Shown here one piece after another: positions 8,157 through 18,168 of a DNA stretch of 64,000 nucleotides (positions within the stretch are counted from its first letter, which is position 1; every line of letters begins with the position of its first letter). A model generated the notes under the pieces. That model saw only the letters and a list, made by a program, of their open reading frames with translations. It was not told where the DNA came from and made no database searches. The position numbers and the translations under genes were made by a program. This stretch comes from Chloroflexota bacterium. GTDB taxonomy: Bacteria; Chloroflexota; Dehalococcoidia; JACQUA01. Location of the stretch: positions 1 to 64,000 of the forward strand of contig JACQUA010000106.1 of NCBI GenBank assembly GCA_016210565.1. Direction: 5' to 3'.

Positions 8157-9290
8157 TTACCTTACTAAGGAGCCAAAAATCTGTTTGGCCATGTTTTGTT
8201 TTTCTTTTAAGGTCAGCGCGTATTCCTCACCTTCTGTTGTGTAGTATTCGATGCCAGGCTGCTTCTTGGCGGCAGCAAGAAGGTAGTCTGTAGGGACGTC
8301 CACCCTGTTGCTTGCGACGCCCGAGGACCGGCCAAAGGCTGTTTGTCCTTCCCTGCTGAGTATCCAGTTAAGGAAAAGTTTAGCCGCGTTGGGGTGGGGC
8401 GATTTGGCCAAGAAGTAAATGCACCCCGCACCGGCGGAGATAGTGGCCCCCTCTTTGGGAACAACTAAGGCCAGTGGAGCACCAAGTTCGATAAACGTAC
8501 TTACGTCGTCATACAGACCAATCCCGATGGCATATTTACCTCTTGCTACCGTTTCCGCAAACAGCCTCTTGTCGGGGGTCACCGCAGGCTCCATCGTGGC
8601 CAGAGCCTTCATATAATCGTAACCCAGGACGTCGCTAAAACTGGCAAACCAGTTTAACGTCGTCCCTATCGTAGGGTCACCCATGATGATCTTACCCTTC
8701 CACTTGGGATTTAGGAGGTCCCTCATGGAAGTAACCTCGATTGCCTTAACCATATCGGTATTAATAGCTATGGGGGCGGCAACAGTATATGTTGAAAGGA
8801 AGCTCAGTCCGTCCGGGCTCAAGGGAAGCTGCCCTCCAAACCATGCCTGAGGGTCTCTTACTTCCGGCAGCAAGAGCAGTGGCTCAACCGGACCCAGCAC
8901 GCCGGCTGGCTTCAAAGCATTCATAACCGTGTTCCTTCCGTCAACGATCACATCTGATGCTCTAAGACCTGCCAGATTCTCTCTCAGGACTCTTTCGGCG
9001 ATCCCTGCCCCCCTGTCCGTCACGATATCCGCCTCAACGCCGTATCTTTCCCTAAAACCGTCCATAAGCGCTTGCCTTGTAGTGGTACCCGTACCAAGAT
9101 ATGCCATGACCCTCCCTTCTTTCCTGGCTTCACCCAATGTCCGCTCCCATTCTACTTCCCAAGCCGGTTTAGCTATGACCGCCGATGTTGCTCCCGATGG
9201 CGCCGGCGTAATTGCGGGAGCCGCCGGCTTAGCACAAGCGACAAAAAGCGAAAGCAGGGCTACCATTCCGATTAGTTGAACCTTTTTCAT
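8157..9290 (-). CDS. Fe(III)-type ABC solute-binding lipoprotein (SBP1)
   Basis: 377 residues with a lipoprotein signal (MKKVQLIGMVALLSLFVAC, lipid-modified Cys19) and a Pro/Ala-rich linker. The mature domain opens with the W..EWERTLGEARKEG.V signature of SBP_bac-type Fe(III)/phosphonate/organic-acid binders and contains INTDMVK, NPKWKGKI and HPNAAKLFLNWILSREGQ motifs typical of the family. It is anchored outside the membrane. No permease or ATPase gene is near; three more homologues are in the same operon. It follows GRE1 after 125 bases. Confidence 0.85.
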   Translation of the reverse strand: MKKVQLIGMVALLSLFVACAKPAAPAITPAPSGATSAVIAKPAWEVEWERTLGEARKEGRVMAYLGTGTTTRQALMDGFRERYGVEADIVTDRGAGIAERVLRENLAGLRASDVIVDGRNTVMNALKPAGVLGPVEPLLLLPEVRDPQAWFGGQLPLSPDGLSFLSTYTVAAPIAINTDMVKAIEVTSMRDLLNPKWKGKIIMGDPTIGTTLNWFASFSDVLGYDYMKALATMEPAVTPDKRLFAETVARGKYAIGIGLYDDVSTFIELGAPLALVVPKEGATISAGAGCIYFLAKSPHPNAAKLFLNWILSREGQTAFGRSSGVASNRVDVPTDYLLAAAKKQPGIEYYTTEGEEYALTLKEKQNMAKQIFGSLVR

Positions 9291-9415
9291 TTCTTTGCCT
9301 CCTCAAGAAAGTTCTTGACCTTGTAACAATGCCGTCCGCTCCACAACCCCCACAGCTACTGCTTTCGAACTTGCATTCCCTCTCCTTCCCTTAGGATAAA
9401 GCAGAACTCCCAGTT

Positions 9416-11854
9416 TCACCCTCCCGCCAGGGCGTGTTCGGTGCGCTGGATTATCTCGTCTTGAACCTCGGGACTGAGGTTCACGAAGTAAGCGCTATAG
9501 CCGCCCACCCTGACTACCAGGTCCCGGTATTGTTCGGGGTGACGCTTGGCTTCCCTCAGTACGGTTGCGTCCAGAATGTTGTATTGGATATAGCTTCCGC
9601 CCTTCTTGAAGAAGTTTTCGGTCAAGCCAACCACTTTGTCCCTCAGCTCCGGGTTCCCCAGGAAAGGTGCGGAGAGCTTCACGGTGAAGACAGACGCCGT
9701 CGCCTCCTTGAAGTCTGCTTTCAACGCCGAATTGAGTAAAGCGGTAGGCCCGTTACGGTCCATCCCCTGCATGGCTGACAGCGAGCCGTCGGCCAGAGGC
9801 TCGCCGGCCTTACGGCCGTTGGGCAGGGCAGCCAATCGTTTCCCCGCCATGAAATGCCAGGCCAACCCGTTGCGATTCATGGTGTACGGCTCGCCAAACA
9901 CGTTCTTTTCGGACATGATGACGCCGGCAGTCAACTTGGCCACATCACGGACCATCTCGTCCACTTCATCTATGTCATTGCCATACTTGGGAGCGGCCAG
10001 GCAGAACTGCCTTATCTCTTCTCCCCTTTCGCCCGCGAAGTTGCCATCCAGCGCCTCCAGGAGTTCTCCCATGGTGATTCTTTTGTCATCATAGACCAGC
10101 TTCTTTATGGCCATCAGGGAGTCCGCCGCCGATACGTGGCCCCGGTCCCTGATCTGGCAAACATCGTAATGAGGAAGCCCACCGGCATAGAAGTCCCTGC
10201 CCTTCTCCAGGCAACCCGGCAAGAGGACGGAGGCCAAGGGTTGCCTGAGCATAGCTCCCTGAATTCGGTCCACGAAGCGGTCATGCCATATTTGCCTTCG
10301 CGTCACATAATCGACCTGCCTTTTGAAAGCATCGTAGAAGGCATCGAAAGTAGCAAACTGGCGCGGGTCACCGGTCGACACGCCGATCTTCTTCCCGGTC
10401 TTTGAGGCTACCCCGTCATGCAGTGCTAGGTCGAGAAGCAACGCGGCGTTAACCGTTGTTCCCGATCCGGCGATGGTCCAATCCCAGGGCACGATCAGAG
10501 AGCAACCGGTGGTCTGAAAGTATCGCGCGTTCTCCAGGGGAATACCCCGTTCCGTAAAGTAACGGATGACGTGCTCAGAATTATGAAACTGGGGCACCCC
10601 ACCCCCGACCCGCAGGTTGGTCTCCATGGCCTTTCGCATTATCCAGCGGGGCGTCTCCTTGTGCCAGCGGAAAGCAAGGTGCGGCTCCGGATACTTCAAC
10701 AGCCCCATGACATGCAGGATAAGGTAGGACAGTTCGTTGCTGGCATCCGCCCCCTGCCTGTTCATCCCGGCCAGGCCAACGTTGGAGACATCCCCTTTTT
10801 GATTATGGTCCCGGTAGCTTTGCTCCTGCACCCATTCCTGGCGGTTCAAATACAAAAGAAAGTCGCTCACCAGGTCCGCTGCTTTTTCCAGGCTAAGCCG
10901 GCCCTCGTCGAGGTCCCGCTTGAAATAAGGGTACAGATACTGGTCCACCAGGCCTAGACTGGACGATACCGTCATGCCCGTCTGCATCTTAAGCGCCAGG
11001 CGGACCAAAATGACGCTTTGCGCCGCCTCCCGGAAGGTTCGCGCCGGGTGTTCGGGGACCCTCTGGCATACTTCGGCGATCTCCTCCAGTTCGGCCCGCC
11101 ACTCAGGGTCTTCCTCCACCGCCGCCATATCCCTCGCCGCCTTAGAATATCGCCCGGCCAGGGTAATCGCTGCTTGAAGGGAAATGATGGCCCCTCGCCA
11201 GAAATAGAGCTTCTCCACGTCGTCATCTTTGTTGTCCACCCATTCCTTTATGCGCCTTTCTGTTTCGGCGATAATGCTGGCGAGGCCTTCACTGACTACC
11301 TTCTCGTAGTTAGTAACCGAAGAATCACGCATCCGTCCCTCGTACCGCTGTGCACCCGCCTCCGTCAGGTCATAGTACCAGCTACCCATGGCGGCTGTTA
11401 CCACCTCCCTGATCCTGTCTCCCGGCGTCTTACCCTTCCAATAATCGATAACTTCGATAAAGGTTGCATAATCTTCCCTGGTGATAACGCCTCTCTCGAC
11501 GGGACCCCCTAGGGTCACCTCACCCTCGGCTTCCTTCAGCAGCGGGATCAGGTAGGAGCCGTCCCATTCGCAATGGGGGTTCGCCCCGCGAAAGTACCTG
11601 GTGTCGCTGCCTACCAGCATCTGACCGCGGAATATCACTACCGGTGTTCCTTCCAGGGCTTTTTTCAAAAGCCTGGCGCAGCGCACATCTATCGGTTCAC
11701 CCTCGGTCTCTTTCCATGACTCCATGACTAACCGGGCACGTTCCCCGGCAACCCCCGGTTTGCATCTAAGGAATTCATCCTTCAGATGGGCAGCGCGTTG
11801 GCTAAGCTCCAAGTGGTCTATCCTGTTCAGTAAGTGCTCATTAACCGTAACCAT
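9416..11854 (-). CDS. Glycyl-radical enzyme GRE1 (PFL/glycerol-dehydratase type)
   Basis: 812 residues starting at an ATG behind GGAGTAAGC. The C-terminal glycyl loop RVGGYSAYF puts the radical Gly at residue 785. The thiyl Cys is Cys451 in FQTTGCSLIVPWDW. Most dehydratase or decarboxylase GREs read GCVE here; this one has Leu453 at the position of the catalytic Glu, as does GRE2 (Val), but not GRE3 (Glu). The N-terminal RARLVMESWKETEGEP segment is the usual start of the PFL domain. A 110-base stretch (9465-9574) is identical to GRE2 (13099-13208), pointing to recent duplication or gene conversion. It presumably needs the activase at 19942-20883, the only one in the window. The reaction is unknown. 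Confidence 0.9.
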   Translation of the reverse strand: MVTVNEHLLNRIDHLELSQRAAHLKDEFLRCKPGVAGERARLVMESWKETEGEPIDVRCARLLKKALEGTPVVIFRGQMLVGSDTRYFRGANPHCEWDGSYLIPLLKEAEGEVTLGGPVERGVITREDYATFIEVIDYWKGKTPGDRIREVVTAAMGSWYYDLTEAGAQRYEGRMRDSSVTNYEKVVSEGLASIIAETERRIKEWVDNKDDDVEKLYFWRGAIISLQAAITLAGRYSKAARDMAAVEEDPEWRAELEEIAEVCQRVPEHPARTFREAAQSVILVRLALKMQTGMTVSSSLGLVDQYLYPYFKRDLDEGRLSLEKAADLVSDFLLYLNRQEWVQEQSYRDHNQKGDVSNVGLAGMNRQGADASNELSYLILHVMGLLKYPEPHLAFRWHKETPRWIMRKAMETNLRVGGGVPQFHNSEHVIRYFTERGIPLENARYFQTTGCSLIVPWDWTIAGSGTTVNAALLLDLALHDGVASKTGKKIGVSTGDPRQFATFDAFYDAFKRQVDYVTRRQIWHDRFVDRIQGAMLRQPLASVLLPGCLEKGRDFYAGGLPHYDVCQIRDRGHVSAADSLMAIKKLVYDDKRITMGELLEALDGNFAGERGEEIRQFCLAAPKYGNDIDEVDEMVRDVAKLTAGVIMSEKNVFGEPYTMNRNGLAWHFMAGKRLAALPNGRKAGEPLADGSLSAMQGMDRNGPTALLNSALKADFKEATASVFTVKLSAPFLGNPELRDKVVGLTENFFKKGGSYIQYNILDATVLREAKRHPEQYRDLVVRVGGYSAYFVNLSPEVQDEIIQRTEHALAGG

Positions 11855-11926
11855 GCTTACTCCTTCCCGCTAACAGCTACTATTTCTGGGGATACGTAGC
11901 CTTTCCCAGGTAATACAGTAACTGGC

Positions 11927-13012
11927 CTATTGCTTGCCAGCCTTCCATTCCGGGCAATCTTCCAATTGTTCGAAGCCAGATGCCATGTCCACTCCCAGGA
12001 TATCGTACCAGTTGGGCTCGGCGCAGGCCAGCTTGACGGGGTGGGCCGCGTCGCTGTTGAAATGCTGCGCAACAACGCCTCCGGAGATGATCGGCGTCAT
12101 TAAGAGGTCTTGAGGACCCCACTCGTATTTGACGCCGTTAATGACCGAGTAGCCGTGGCCTTCTTCCACATAATGAATCCTGCCGCCCTGCAATTTCTGC
12201 TTGCCCGAGCAACTGCCCGGCGGTATGTGGTGGGTCCAGAAGAGGATGGACTTCATGGCCACGTCGTCAAAGTCCGGGTGCACGTACCAGCGATAGATTC
12301 CCATGCGGTTGGTTTCTAACGGTTGGTCCTTTTCCCTGACGACCCAGCGGGCCTTGCTCATGTACTCCCGCCACCGGTTCCGGCGGGCAAAAATGCTGTC
12401 CAGAAGGGTCGTCGGCGGGCCATGGAAATCTATCGGGTAACCCTCGAGATACGCCTGGTCGGGCACGAAGTCCTCAGGCCGGTAAAGCTCTTCCTTTCTT
12501 TCTCCTTTCCAGTATGGGGTGTCTGTGATCTGGCGGGTCTCGTTGGCCGTGGCTTCCATGAAGGGCCAGAACATCAGCCCGAGTTGCCCGCAGGGCTTCC
12601 CGGGCTCGAGGTTAAAATGTTGATGGACATTCTCAGTGCGGGTCACGGGCAGCAACTCGAGGTCTCCTTTTCCCCACTCGAGGCTCATATCGTTGTTGAC
12701 TGTCTGCCCCGTGCCCTCCACGCCATACAGGAGCCGGCCACCGCCCCGGTGGGTATGCTTGCCGCGAGGGACGTCCTGCTGATTCGTCACGGCGATGCTC
12801 CAGCCAGGCGCTGACATTTCATGCCAGTTGGTAGCGTTACAGTAGCGGCGACCATAGCCGTGGCGGGTCAACTGCAATGGGTTGTCTTGCGCCCGCAAGA
12901 GGACCTTGCCCTCCTTGCGCCGTCGACTCGCTTCGATCCTGAACACAAGGGAAGCGTCATAGGAATCCAGTCCGGGTTCGGGCTCTCTCGAACGTTCCTT
13001 ACTCCTTTCCAT
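11927..13012 (-). CDS. Double-cupin protein E with one degenerate metal site
   Basis: 361 residues between GRE2 and GRE1. The N-terminal barrel has GKHTHRGGGRLLYGVEGTG and NVHQHFNL, a plausible metal site though Gly replaces Glu. In the C-terminal barrel motif 1 reads GKQKLQGGRIHYVEEGHG: the two His are replaced by Gln residues, and motif 2 is VAQHFNS with one His. That half is probably structural or binds ligand without metal. The opening is rich in Arg and Glu. It has no close paralogue in the window. Its position between two glycyl-radical enzymes, with gaps of 37 and 72 bases, ties it to their pathway. Confidence 0.8.
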   Translation of the reverse strand: MERSKERSREPEPGLDSYDASLVFRIEASRRRKEGKVLLRAQDNPLQLTRHGYGRRYCNATNWHEMSAPGWSIAVTNQQDVPRGKHTHRGGGRLLYGVEGTGQTVNNDMSLEWGKGDLELLPVTRTENVHQHFNLEPGKPCGQLGLMFWPFMEATANETRQITDTPYWKGERKEELYRPEDFVPDQAYLEGYPIDFHGPPTTLLDSIFARRNRWREYMSKARWVVREKDQPLETNRMGIYRWYVHPDFDDVAMKSILFWTHHIPPGSCSGKQKLQGGRIHYVEEGHGYSVINGVKYEWGPQDLLMTPIISGGVVAQHFNSDAAHPVKLACAEPNWYDILGVDMASGFEQLEDCPEWKAGKQ

Positions 13013-13049
13013 AACGCGAGTCTCCTTTCAAAGTAGCGGGCTCGTGGGT

Positions 13050-15488
13050 TTAAGCCCCCATCAGACTGTGTTCGGTGCGCTGGATTATCTCGTCCTGGAC
13101 CTCGGGACTGAGGTTCACGAAGTAAGCGCTATAGCCGCCCACCCTGACTACCAGGTCCCGGTATTGTTCGGGGTGACGCTTGGCTTCCCTCAGTACGGTT
13201 GCGTCCAGGATATTGTATTGGATATAGCTTCCCCCTCTCTTGAAGAAGTTCTCGGTCAGGTTGATCACTTTATCCCTGAGTTCAATGCTCCCCAGGAAAG
13301 GTGCGGAAAGCTTCACGGTGAAGACAGAGGCATCTGCCTCCTTGAAGTCCGCTTTCAATGCCGAATTGAGTAAAGCGGTAGGCCCACCCCGGTCCATGCC
13401 CTGCATGGCTGACAGTGAGCCATCGGCCATAGGCTCCCCCGCCTTGCGCCCATTCGGCAGGGCGGCCAGTCGCTTGCCCGCCATGAAATGCCAGGCTAAC
13501 CCGTTGCGATTCAATGTGTATGGCTCGCCAAAGATGTTCTTCTCGGACATGATGACGGAGGCGCTGAACCTGGCCACATCACGGACCATCCCGTCTACCT
13601 CGTCTATGTCGTTGCCGTACTTGGGAGCAGCCAGGCACAGTTGCCTTATTTCTTCGGCCCTTTCGCCCTCAAAGTTGGCATCCAGCGCCTGAAGAAGCTC
13701 CTCCATGGTGACTCTCTTCTCATCGTAGACCAGTTTCTTTATGGCCATAAGAGAATCGGCTGCGGGTATAAAGCCCCGGTCTTTAATGTGGTAGACATCG
13801 TAATGAGCGAGGCCGCCGGCGAAGAAATCCCTGCCCTTTTCCAGGCAACCCGACAAAAGGACGGACGCCAGAGGTTGCCTCAGCATCTCTCCCTGGATCC
13901 GGTCGACGAAGCGGTCATGCCATATTTGCCTTCGTGTCACATACTCGAGCTGCTTCTTGAAAGCATTATGGAGGGCATCAAAAGTAGCGAATTGGCGCGG
14001 GTCACCAGTGGAGATACCAATCTTCTTCCCGGTCTTTGAGGCCACCCCATCGTGCAGGGCCAGGTCGAGAAGCAATGCGGCGTTAAGCGTTGTTCCCGAC
14101 CCGGCAATGGTCCAGTCCCATGGCAATATCACCGAGCAACCAGTGGTCTGAAAATACCGCGCATTCTCCAGGGGGATCCCCCGGTCCGTAAGGTAACGGA
14201 TGACGTGCTCGGAATTGTGAAACTGAGGTACTCCTCCGCCAACACGCAAGTTCGTCTCCATGGCCTTACGCATTATCCATCGAGGTGTTTCTTTATGCCA
14301 GCGGAAAGAAAGGTGTGGCTCCGGATACTTTACCAGTCCCATGACATGCAGGATAAGGTAGGTCAGTTCGTTGCTGGCATCCTCCCCCTGTCTGTTCAGC
14401 CCACCGAGCCCGACATTAGACACCTCCCCCTTCTGATTATGGTCCCGGTAGCTTTGCTCGTGTACCCATTCCTGACGGTTCAAATACAAAAGCAGGTCGC
14501 TCACCAGGTCGGCCGCCTTTTCCAGGCTAAGTCGGCCCTCGTCGATGTCCCGCTTGAAATACGGGTATAGATACTGATCCACCAGGCCCAAACTGGAGGC
14601 CACCGTCATACCCAACTGCATCTTGAGTGCCAGGCGGACCAGTACAACGCTCTCGAGCGCCTCCCGGAAGGTCCGCGCCGGGTGTTCGGGGACCCTCTGG
14701 CACACTTCGGCGATCTCCTCCAGTTCGGCCCGCCACCCGGGGTCTTCCTCGAAGGCGGCCATGTCCCTGGCCGCCTTCGAATATCGCCTGGCCAGGGTGA
14801 TCGCCGCTTGAAGGGAAATGATGGCGGCTTGCCAAAAGTAAAGCTTTTCCACATCGTCATCCTTATTGTCCACCCACTCCTTTATGCGCCGTTCTGTTTC
14901 GGCTATGATGCTCGATAGGCCTTCATTGACTACCCTCTCGTAGTTAGCGACTGATGAATGGCGCATCCGTCCCTCGTAACGCTGAGCGCCTGCCTGCGAC
15001 AGGTCGTCATACCAGGTGCCCATGGCGGCTTTCACCACCTCCCTGATTCTGTCTCCCGGCGTCTTACCTTTCCAGTAATCGATGGCTTCGATAAATGTGG
15101 CGTAATCTTCCTTGGTCACATCGCCTCTTTCAACGGGACCTCCCAGGGTCAACCCGCCTTCCGCTTCCTTAAGCAGCGGGATTAAGTACGAGCCGTCCCA
15201 TTCGCAATGGGGGTTCGCCCCGCGAAAGTACTTGGTGTCACTGCCTACCAGCATCTCTCCGCGGAATATGACCACCGGGATCTCCTCCAGGGCTCTTTTC
15301 AGAAGCTTGGCGCAACGCACATCAATGGGTTCGCCCTCCGTCTCTTTCCATGACTGCATTACTAACCGCGCACGTTCCCCGGCAGCTCCCGGTCTGCACC
15401 TAAGAAATTCCTCCTTAAGATCGGCAGCACGCTGGCTAAGCGCCAAACGCTCTATGCTGTCCAGTAATTGCTCATTAACCGTAACCAT
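13050..15488 (-). CDS. Glycyl-radical enzyme GRE2
   Basis: 812 residues from the ATG at 15488, which has the same GGAGTAAGC leader as GRE1; a longer in-frame start at 15548 has no ribosome site. Thiyl Cys451 is in FQTTGCSVILPWDW, with Val453 replacing the Glu of GCVE enzymes. The glycyl loop RVGGYSAYF gives Gly785. It is co-linear with GRE1 across its length without gaps, with clear amino-acid differences in the middle and a 110-base identical tract near the 3' end. SBP2 is upstream and cupin E downstream. GRE1 and GRE2 probably act on related substrates by a mechanism that does not need the Glu base. Confidence 0.9.
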   Translation of the reverse strand: MVTVNEQLLDSIERLALSQRAADLKEEFLRCRPGAAGERARLVMQSWKETEGEPIDVRCAKLLKRALEEIPVVIFRGEMLVGSDTKYFRGANPHCEWDGSYLIPLLKEAEGGLTLGGPVERGDVTKEDYATFIEAIDYWKGKTPGDRIREVVKAAMGTWYDDLSQAGAQRYEGRMRHSSVANYERVVNEGLSSIIAETERRIKEWVDNKDDDVEKLYFWQAAIISLQAAITLARRYSKAARDMAAFEEDPGWRAELEEIAEVCQRVPEHPARTFREALESVVLVRLALKMQLGMTVASSLGLVDQYLYPYFKRDIDEGRLSLEKAADLVSDLLLYLNRQEWVHEQSYRDHNQKGEVSNVGLGGLNRQGEDASNELTYLILHVMGLVKYPEPHLSFRWHKETPRWIMRKAMETNLRVGGGVPQFHNSEHVIRYLTDRGIPLENARYFQTTGCSVILPWDWTIAGSGTTLNAALLLDLALHDGVASKTGKKIGISTGDPRQFATFDALHNAFKKQLEYVTRRQIWHDRFVDRIQGEMLRQPLASVLLSGCLEKGRDFFAGGLAHYDVYHIKDRGFIPAADSLMAIKKLVYDEKRVTMEELLQALDANFEGERAEEIRQLCLAAPKYGNDIDEVDGMVRDVARFSASVIMSEKNIFGEPYTLNRNGLAWHFMAGKRLAALPNGRKAGEPMADGSLSAMQGMDRGGPTALLNSALKADFKEADASVFTVKLSAPFLGSIELRDKVINLTENFFKRGGSYIQYNILDATVLREAKRHPEQYRDLVVRVGGYSAYFVNLSPEVQDEIIQRTEHSLMGA

Positions 15489-15667
15489 GCTTACTCCTTC
15501 CCTGTAATAGCTTAGTTCTTCTGTATCTGTAATAGTGCAAGAGTTCAAGTTTTCTTCAACGAATTGGGCAATATCCCGTTTTGATCTCTTGGCAGTAACA
15601 CCAATAATTCCTGCATAATGCAGTGGAGACCGGCCGCCTCTTCAGTGTATCCCCGAGACGCGGAGAT

Positions 15668-16828
15668 TTATCTGAACAAACCGCCAAAAATCTCCCTGGC
15701 CATTCTTTGTTTTTCCGGCAGGGTCCGCAAATATTCTTCACCTGCCGTTCTGACGTAATTAACGCCGGGCTGCCTCACTCTGAAAGGGGGAATATGATCG
15801 TTAGGCACATCGAGCCTGGCGCTGGGAAGGCCTGAGGCCCGGCTAAAGACGGTTTGCCCTTCCTTGCTCAGCAGCCAGTTGATAAAAAGTTTAGTCGCAT
15901 TGGGGTGGGGTGCGTTTGCAACGTAGGAAGTAGTTCCCGAACCACTGGAAATGTTGGCCCCCTCCTTCGGAACAAAAACGGAGACCGGGGCGCCAAGGTC
16001 AATAAGCTCAGTTATTGTCTCCACCGAACCAGGTGCAATCGCCACCGGGTATTTCCCCCTTGCTATCCATTCTGCCATGAGCCGTTTGTCCGATGTTGTT
16101 GCTGGCTCCATTTTAGCCAGGGCTCTCATAAAATCATAGTCTAATATCTCGGTAAAGGCAGCAAACCAGTTTAACCCGGACCCTATCGTCGGGTTATCCA
16201 TGGCAATCTTACCCTTCCATCTGGGATTAAGGAAATCCCTCATAGAAGTGATCTCTTCTCGCTTGACCATACTCGTATTGATGGCTATGGGGGGATCGAC
16301 ATTTTCTGTGGGGGTCAAGATCAATTTATCGTCGGTCAAGGGAAGCTGCCCTCCAAACCATCCCCGCGGGTCTTTCACTTCGGGCAACAGAAACAGCGGC
16401 TCAAGTGAGCCAAAGATGCCCGCGGGCTTCAATTCCATTTCCATGGTCGTTCTTCCGTTTACAACGGCATCTGCCACTTTCAGACCTGCCCTGTGTTCCC
16501 TCATCAGCTTTTGTCCAATTTCACTTCCTCTTCCTATGGTGATATCCAGGTCGAGGCCGTATCTTTGGCTGAAGGCTTCCATGAGAGCTATTCTGGTGGG
16601 AGCAGTAAAACCGCCGTAGATAACCACCTGCCGTTCTTTTCTGGCTTCTTCTAACACCTGTTCCCATTTTGTTTCCCAATCCGCTTTTGTGGCAGTGGGG
16701 GCCGTGCTCCCGGATGCTCCGACAATAGGGGTTATTTGACTCCCCGGGCTACAGGACAGTACCAATAGCGCTATTACGGAAACAGCCAAAAAAGAATAGA
16801 AGTACTTTCTGGTTAAACGTCGATTCAT
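15668..16828 (-). CDS. Fe(III)-type solute-binding lipoprotein (SBP2)
   Basis: 386 residues. The signal peptide ends in ALLVLSC, with lipid attachment at Cys26. The mature protein has the WETKWEQVLEEARKERQVV opening, INTSMVK, NPRWKGKIAMDNPTIG and HPNATKLFINWLLSKEGQ segments shared with SBP1, 3, 4, 5 and 6. It lies 179 bases upstream of GRE2 and after cupin A2. An extracellular receptor for an organic anion or metal chelate is likely; no cognate permease is in the window. Confidence 0.85.
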   Translation of the reverse strand: MNRRLTRKYFYSFLAVSVIALLVLSCSPGSQITPIVGASGSTAPTATKADWETKWEQVLEEARKERQVVIYGGFTAPTRIALMEAFSQRYGLDLDITIGRGSEIGQKLMREHRAGLKVADAVVNGRTTMEMELKPAGIFGSLEPLFLLPEVKDPRGWFGGQLPLTDDKLILTPTENVDPPIAINTSMVKREEITSMRDFLNPRWKGKIAMDNPTIGSGLNWFAAFTEILDYDFMRALAKMEPATTSDKRLMAEWIARGKYPVAIAPGSVETITELIDLGAPVSVFVPKEGANISSGSGTTSYVANAPHPNATKLFINWLLSKEGQTVFSRASGLPSARLDVPNDHIPPFRVRQPGVNYVRTAGEEYLRTLPEKQRMAREIFGGLFR

Positions 16829-16988
16829 GATCTCCCTCCGTATCGGACCGTATTTAGAAAAAGCCTATTTCGCAATAGTATTCGTGTACCATTTGGCTGA
16901 CATTTTCTCGATTATTACCATATGCGTCGGATACGCCTGAACCCTGAGCCCTGAGCCCCCCGACATTCAGATGGACAACCGGGGCGCG

Positions 16989-18152
16989 TTACCGGTACAG
17001 CGATTCCGGCATCTGCAGTTCAACGCCTTCTTTCTCCAGTGCCTCCTTGTAGATTTTCCGGATCTGAGGGTCCTCTTCCCTGTAACCGAGGGCGCAACCA
17101 CCCTGCCCGATTTCCACACCAGTACTGGCTTTATCCTGGCCACCCTGCTCTGCTAGCTGCAAACCAGCGGTGATCGCCCGGACGCGAAGGAGATCCTTGC
17201 CCACGCTGAAGTGCTGGTGGAACCAATCTCCGCCCCCTGGAGCTGCTGCCACCATTCCACCCGGAATGTAGTCCTGGCGCTTCACCAGGTGGCCCTCCCC
17301 GACCTCCCAGGGGCGCGGGCCCAGTCCTACGGGCCAGTTGTAGGTGTAGCCCTTGCCGCTCAGACAAATCAGAACCGCTCCGGCCTGGTGGTAGTGAGCT
17401 TTGGAGTAGCGACCACTGGGGTACTCAGCTATGAAACCACTAACGTTGAAAAACACATTGCCGGCCATCCGAACTGCCATTCGCCTGTAACCAGGGGCGC
17501 GGTGATTGTCCAGCGGCAGATAGCAGTGGATGATGTCCGGTAGCAGATTGCTACGCAGTATCGCCCGCCCGCTCTCCGGATCAGGCTCTAGCTCATCCCG
17601 GGGCTTGAAGTAACCGTCGCTCTCGTCATATCGGTCCGGGAATTGCAGGGGATTGTCAAAGATAAAACTCCGGCTGGGGAACAATTCCATCACCCGGGGA
17701 GCGCTCGTTGCCACGAGCACCAGGGCTGGCGCGGAGGTCGCATTGACCAGCCGGTGCCACGTATTAAGGGGGACTGCGAAGTGACTACCGGGCTGCCACT
17801 CGAAAGTGCGCTTCCTGGAGCTCCCTTCTCGCCAGACTTCAGTGCTGCCACGCCCTTCAATTATCAGGAACATCTCTTCGTACATGTGATGTTCTGAGTT
17901 CAGCGTCCCGCGGGCTGGCACCTCTACAACATGCATACCCCATAGACCCGCTTGCCCATCTAGCTGAACAAAAGTTCCTCGCCCACCTGTCCGGTTCCAT
18001 GTCGCCAGGGGCAACTGACGTACATCGTAGATGCCAATTCCTCGATAAATCGGGATGGTCTGCTCTTCCATGAACACTTCGTAAGCAGAGCGCGCTACCT
18101 TGTAGTGCAGTTTGTGCCCTGCCAACTCCTGACCCGCAGGCTCCTGATACAT
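16989..18152 (-). CDS. Double-cupin protein A2
   Basis: 387 residues, paralogue of A1. Domain 1: HHMYEEMFLIIEGRG and TWHRLVN. Domain 2: KAHYHQAGAVLICLSGKG and WFHQHFSVG. As in A1 the second barrel has the fuller set of metal ligands. The C-terminal region (GYREEDPQIRKIYKEALEKE, then MPESLYR) is almost the same as A1. It is the first gene after the 280-base palindromic element at 18169-18448, so it may be transcribed from a separate promoter or read through from the EutA-like gene. Confidence 0.8.
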   Translation of the reverse strand: MYQEPAGQELAGHKLHYKVARSAYEVFMEEQTIPIYRGIGIYDVRQLPLATWNRTGGRGTFVQLDGQAGLWGMHVVEVPARGTLNSEHHMYEEMFLIIEGRGSTEVWREGSSRKRTFEWQPGSHFAVPLNTWHRLVNATSAPALVLVATSAPRVMELFPSRSFIFDNPLQFPDRYDESDGYFKPRDELEPDPESGRAILRSNLLPDIIHCYLPLDNHRAPGYRRMAVRMAGNVFFNVSGFIAEYPSGRYSKAHYHQAGAVLICLSGKGYTYNWPVGLGPRPWEVGEGHLVKRQDYIPGGMVAAAPGGGDWFHQHFSVGKDLLRVRAITAGLQLAEQGGQDKASTGVEIGQGGCALGYREEDPQIRKIYKEALEKEGVELQMPESLYR

Positions 18153-18168
18153 GACTTTTCCTCTGGTA

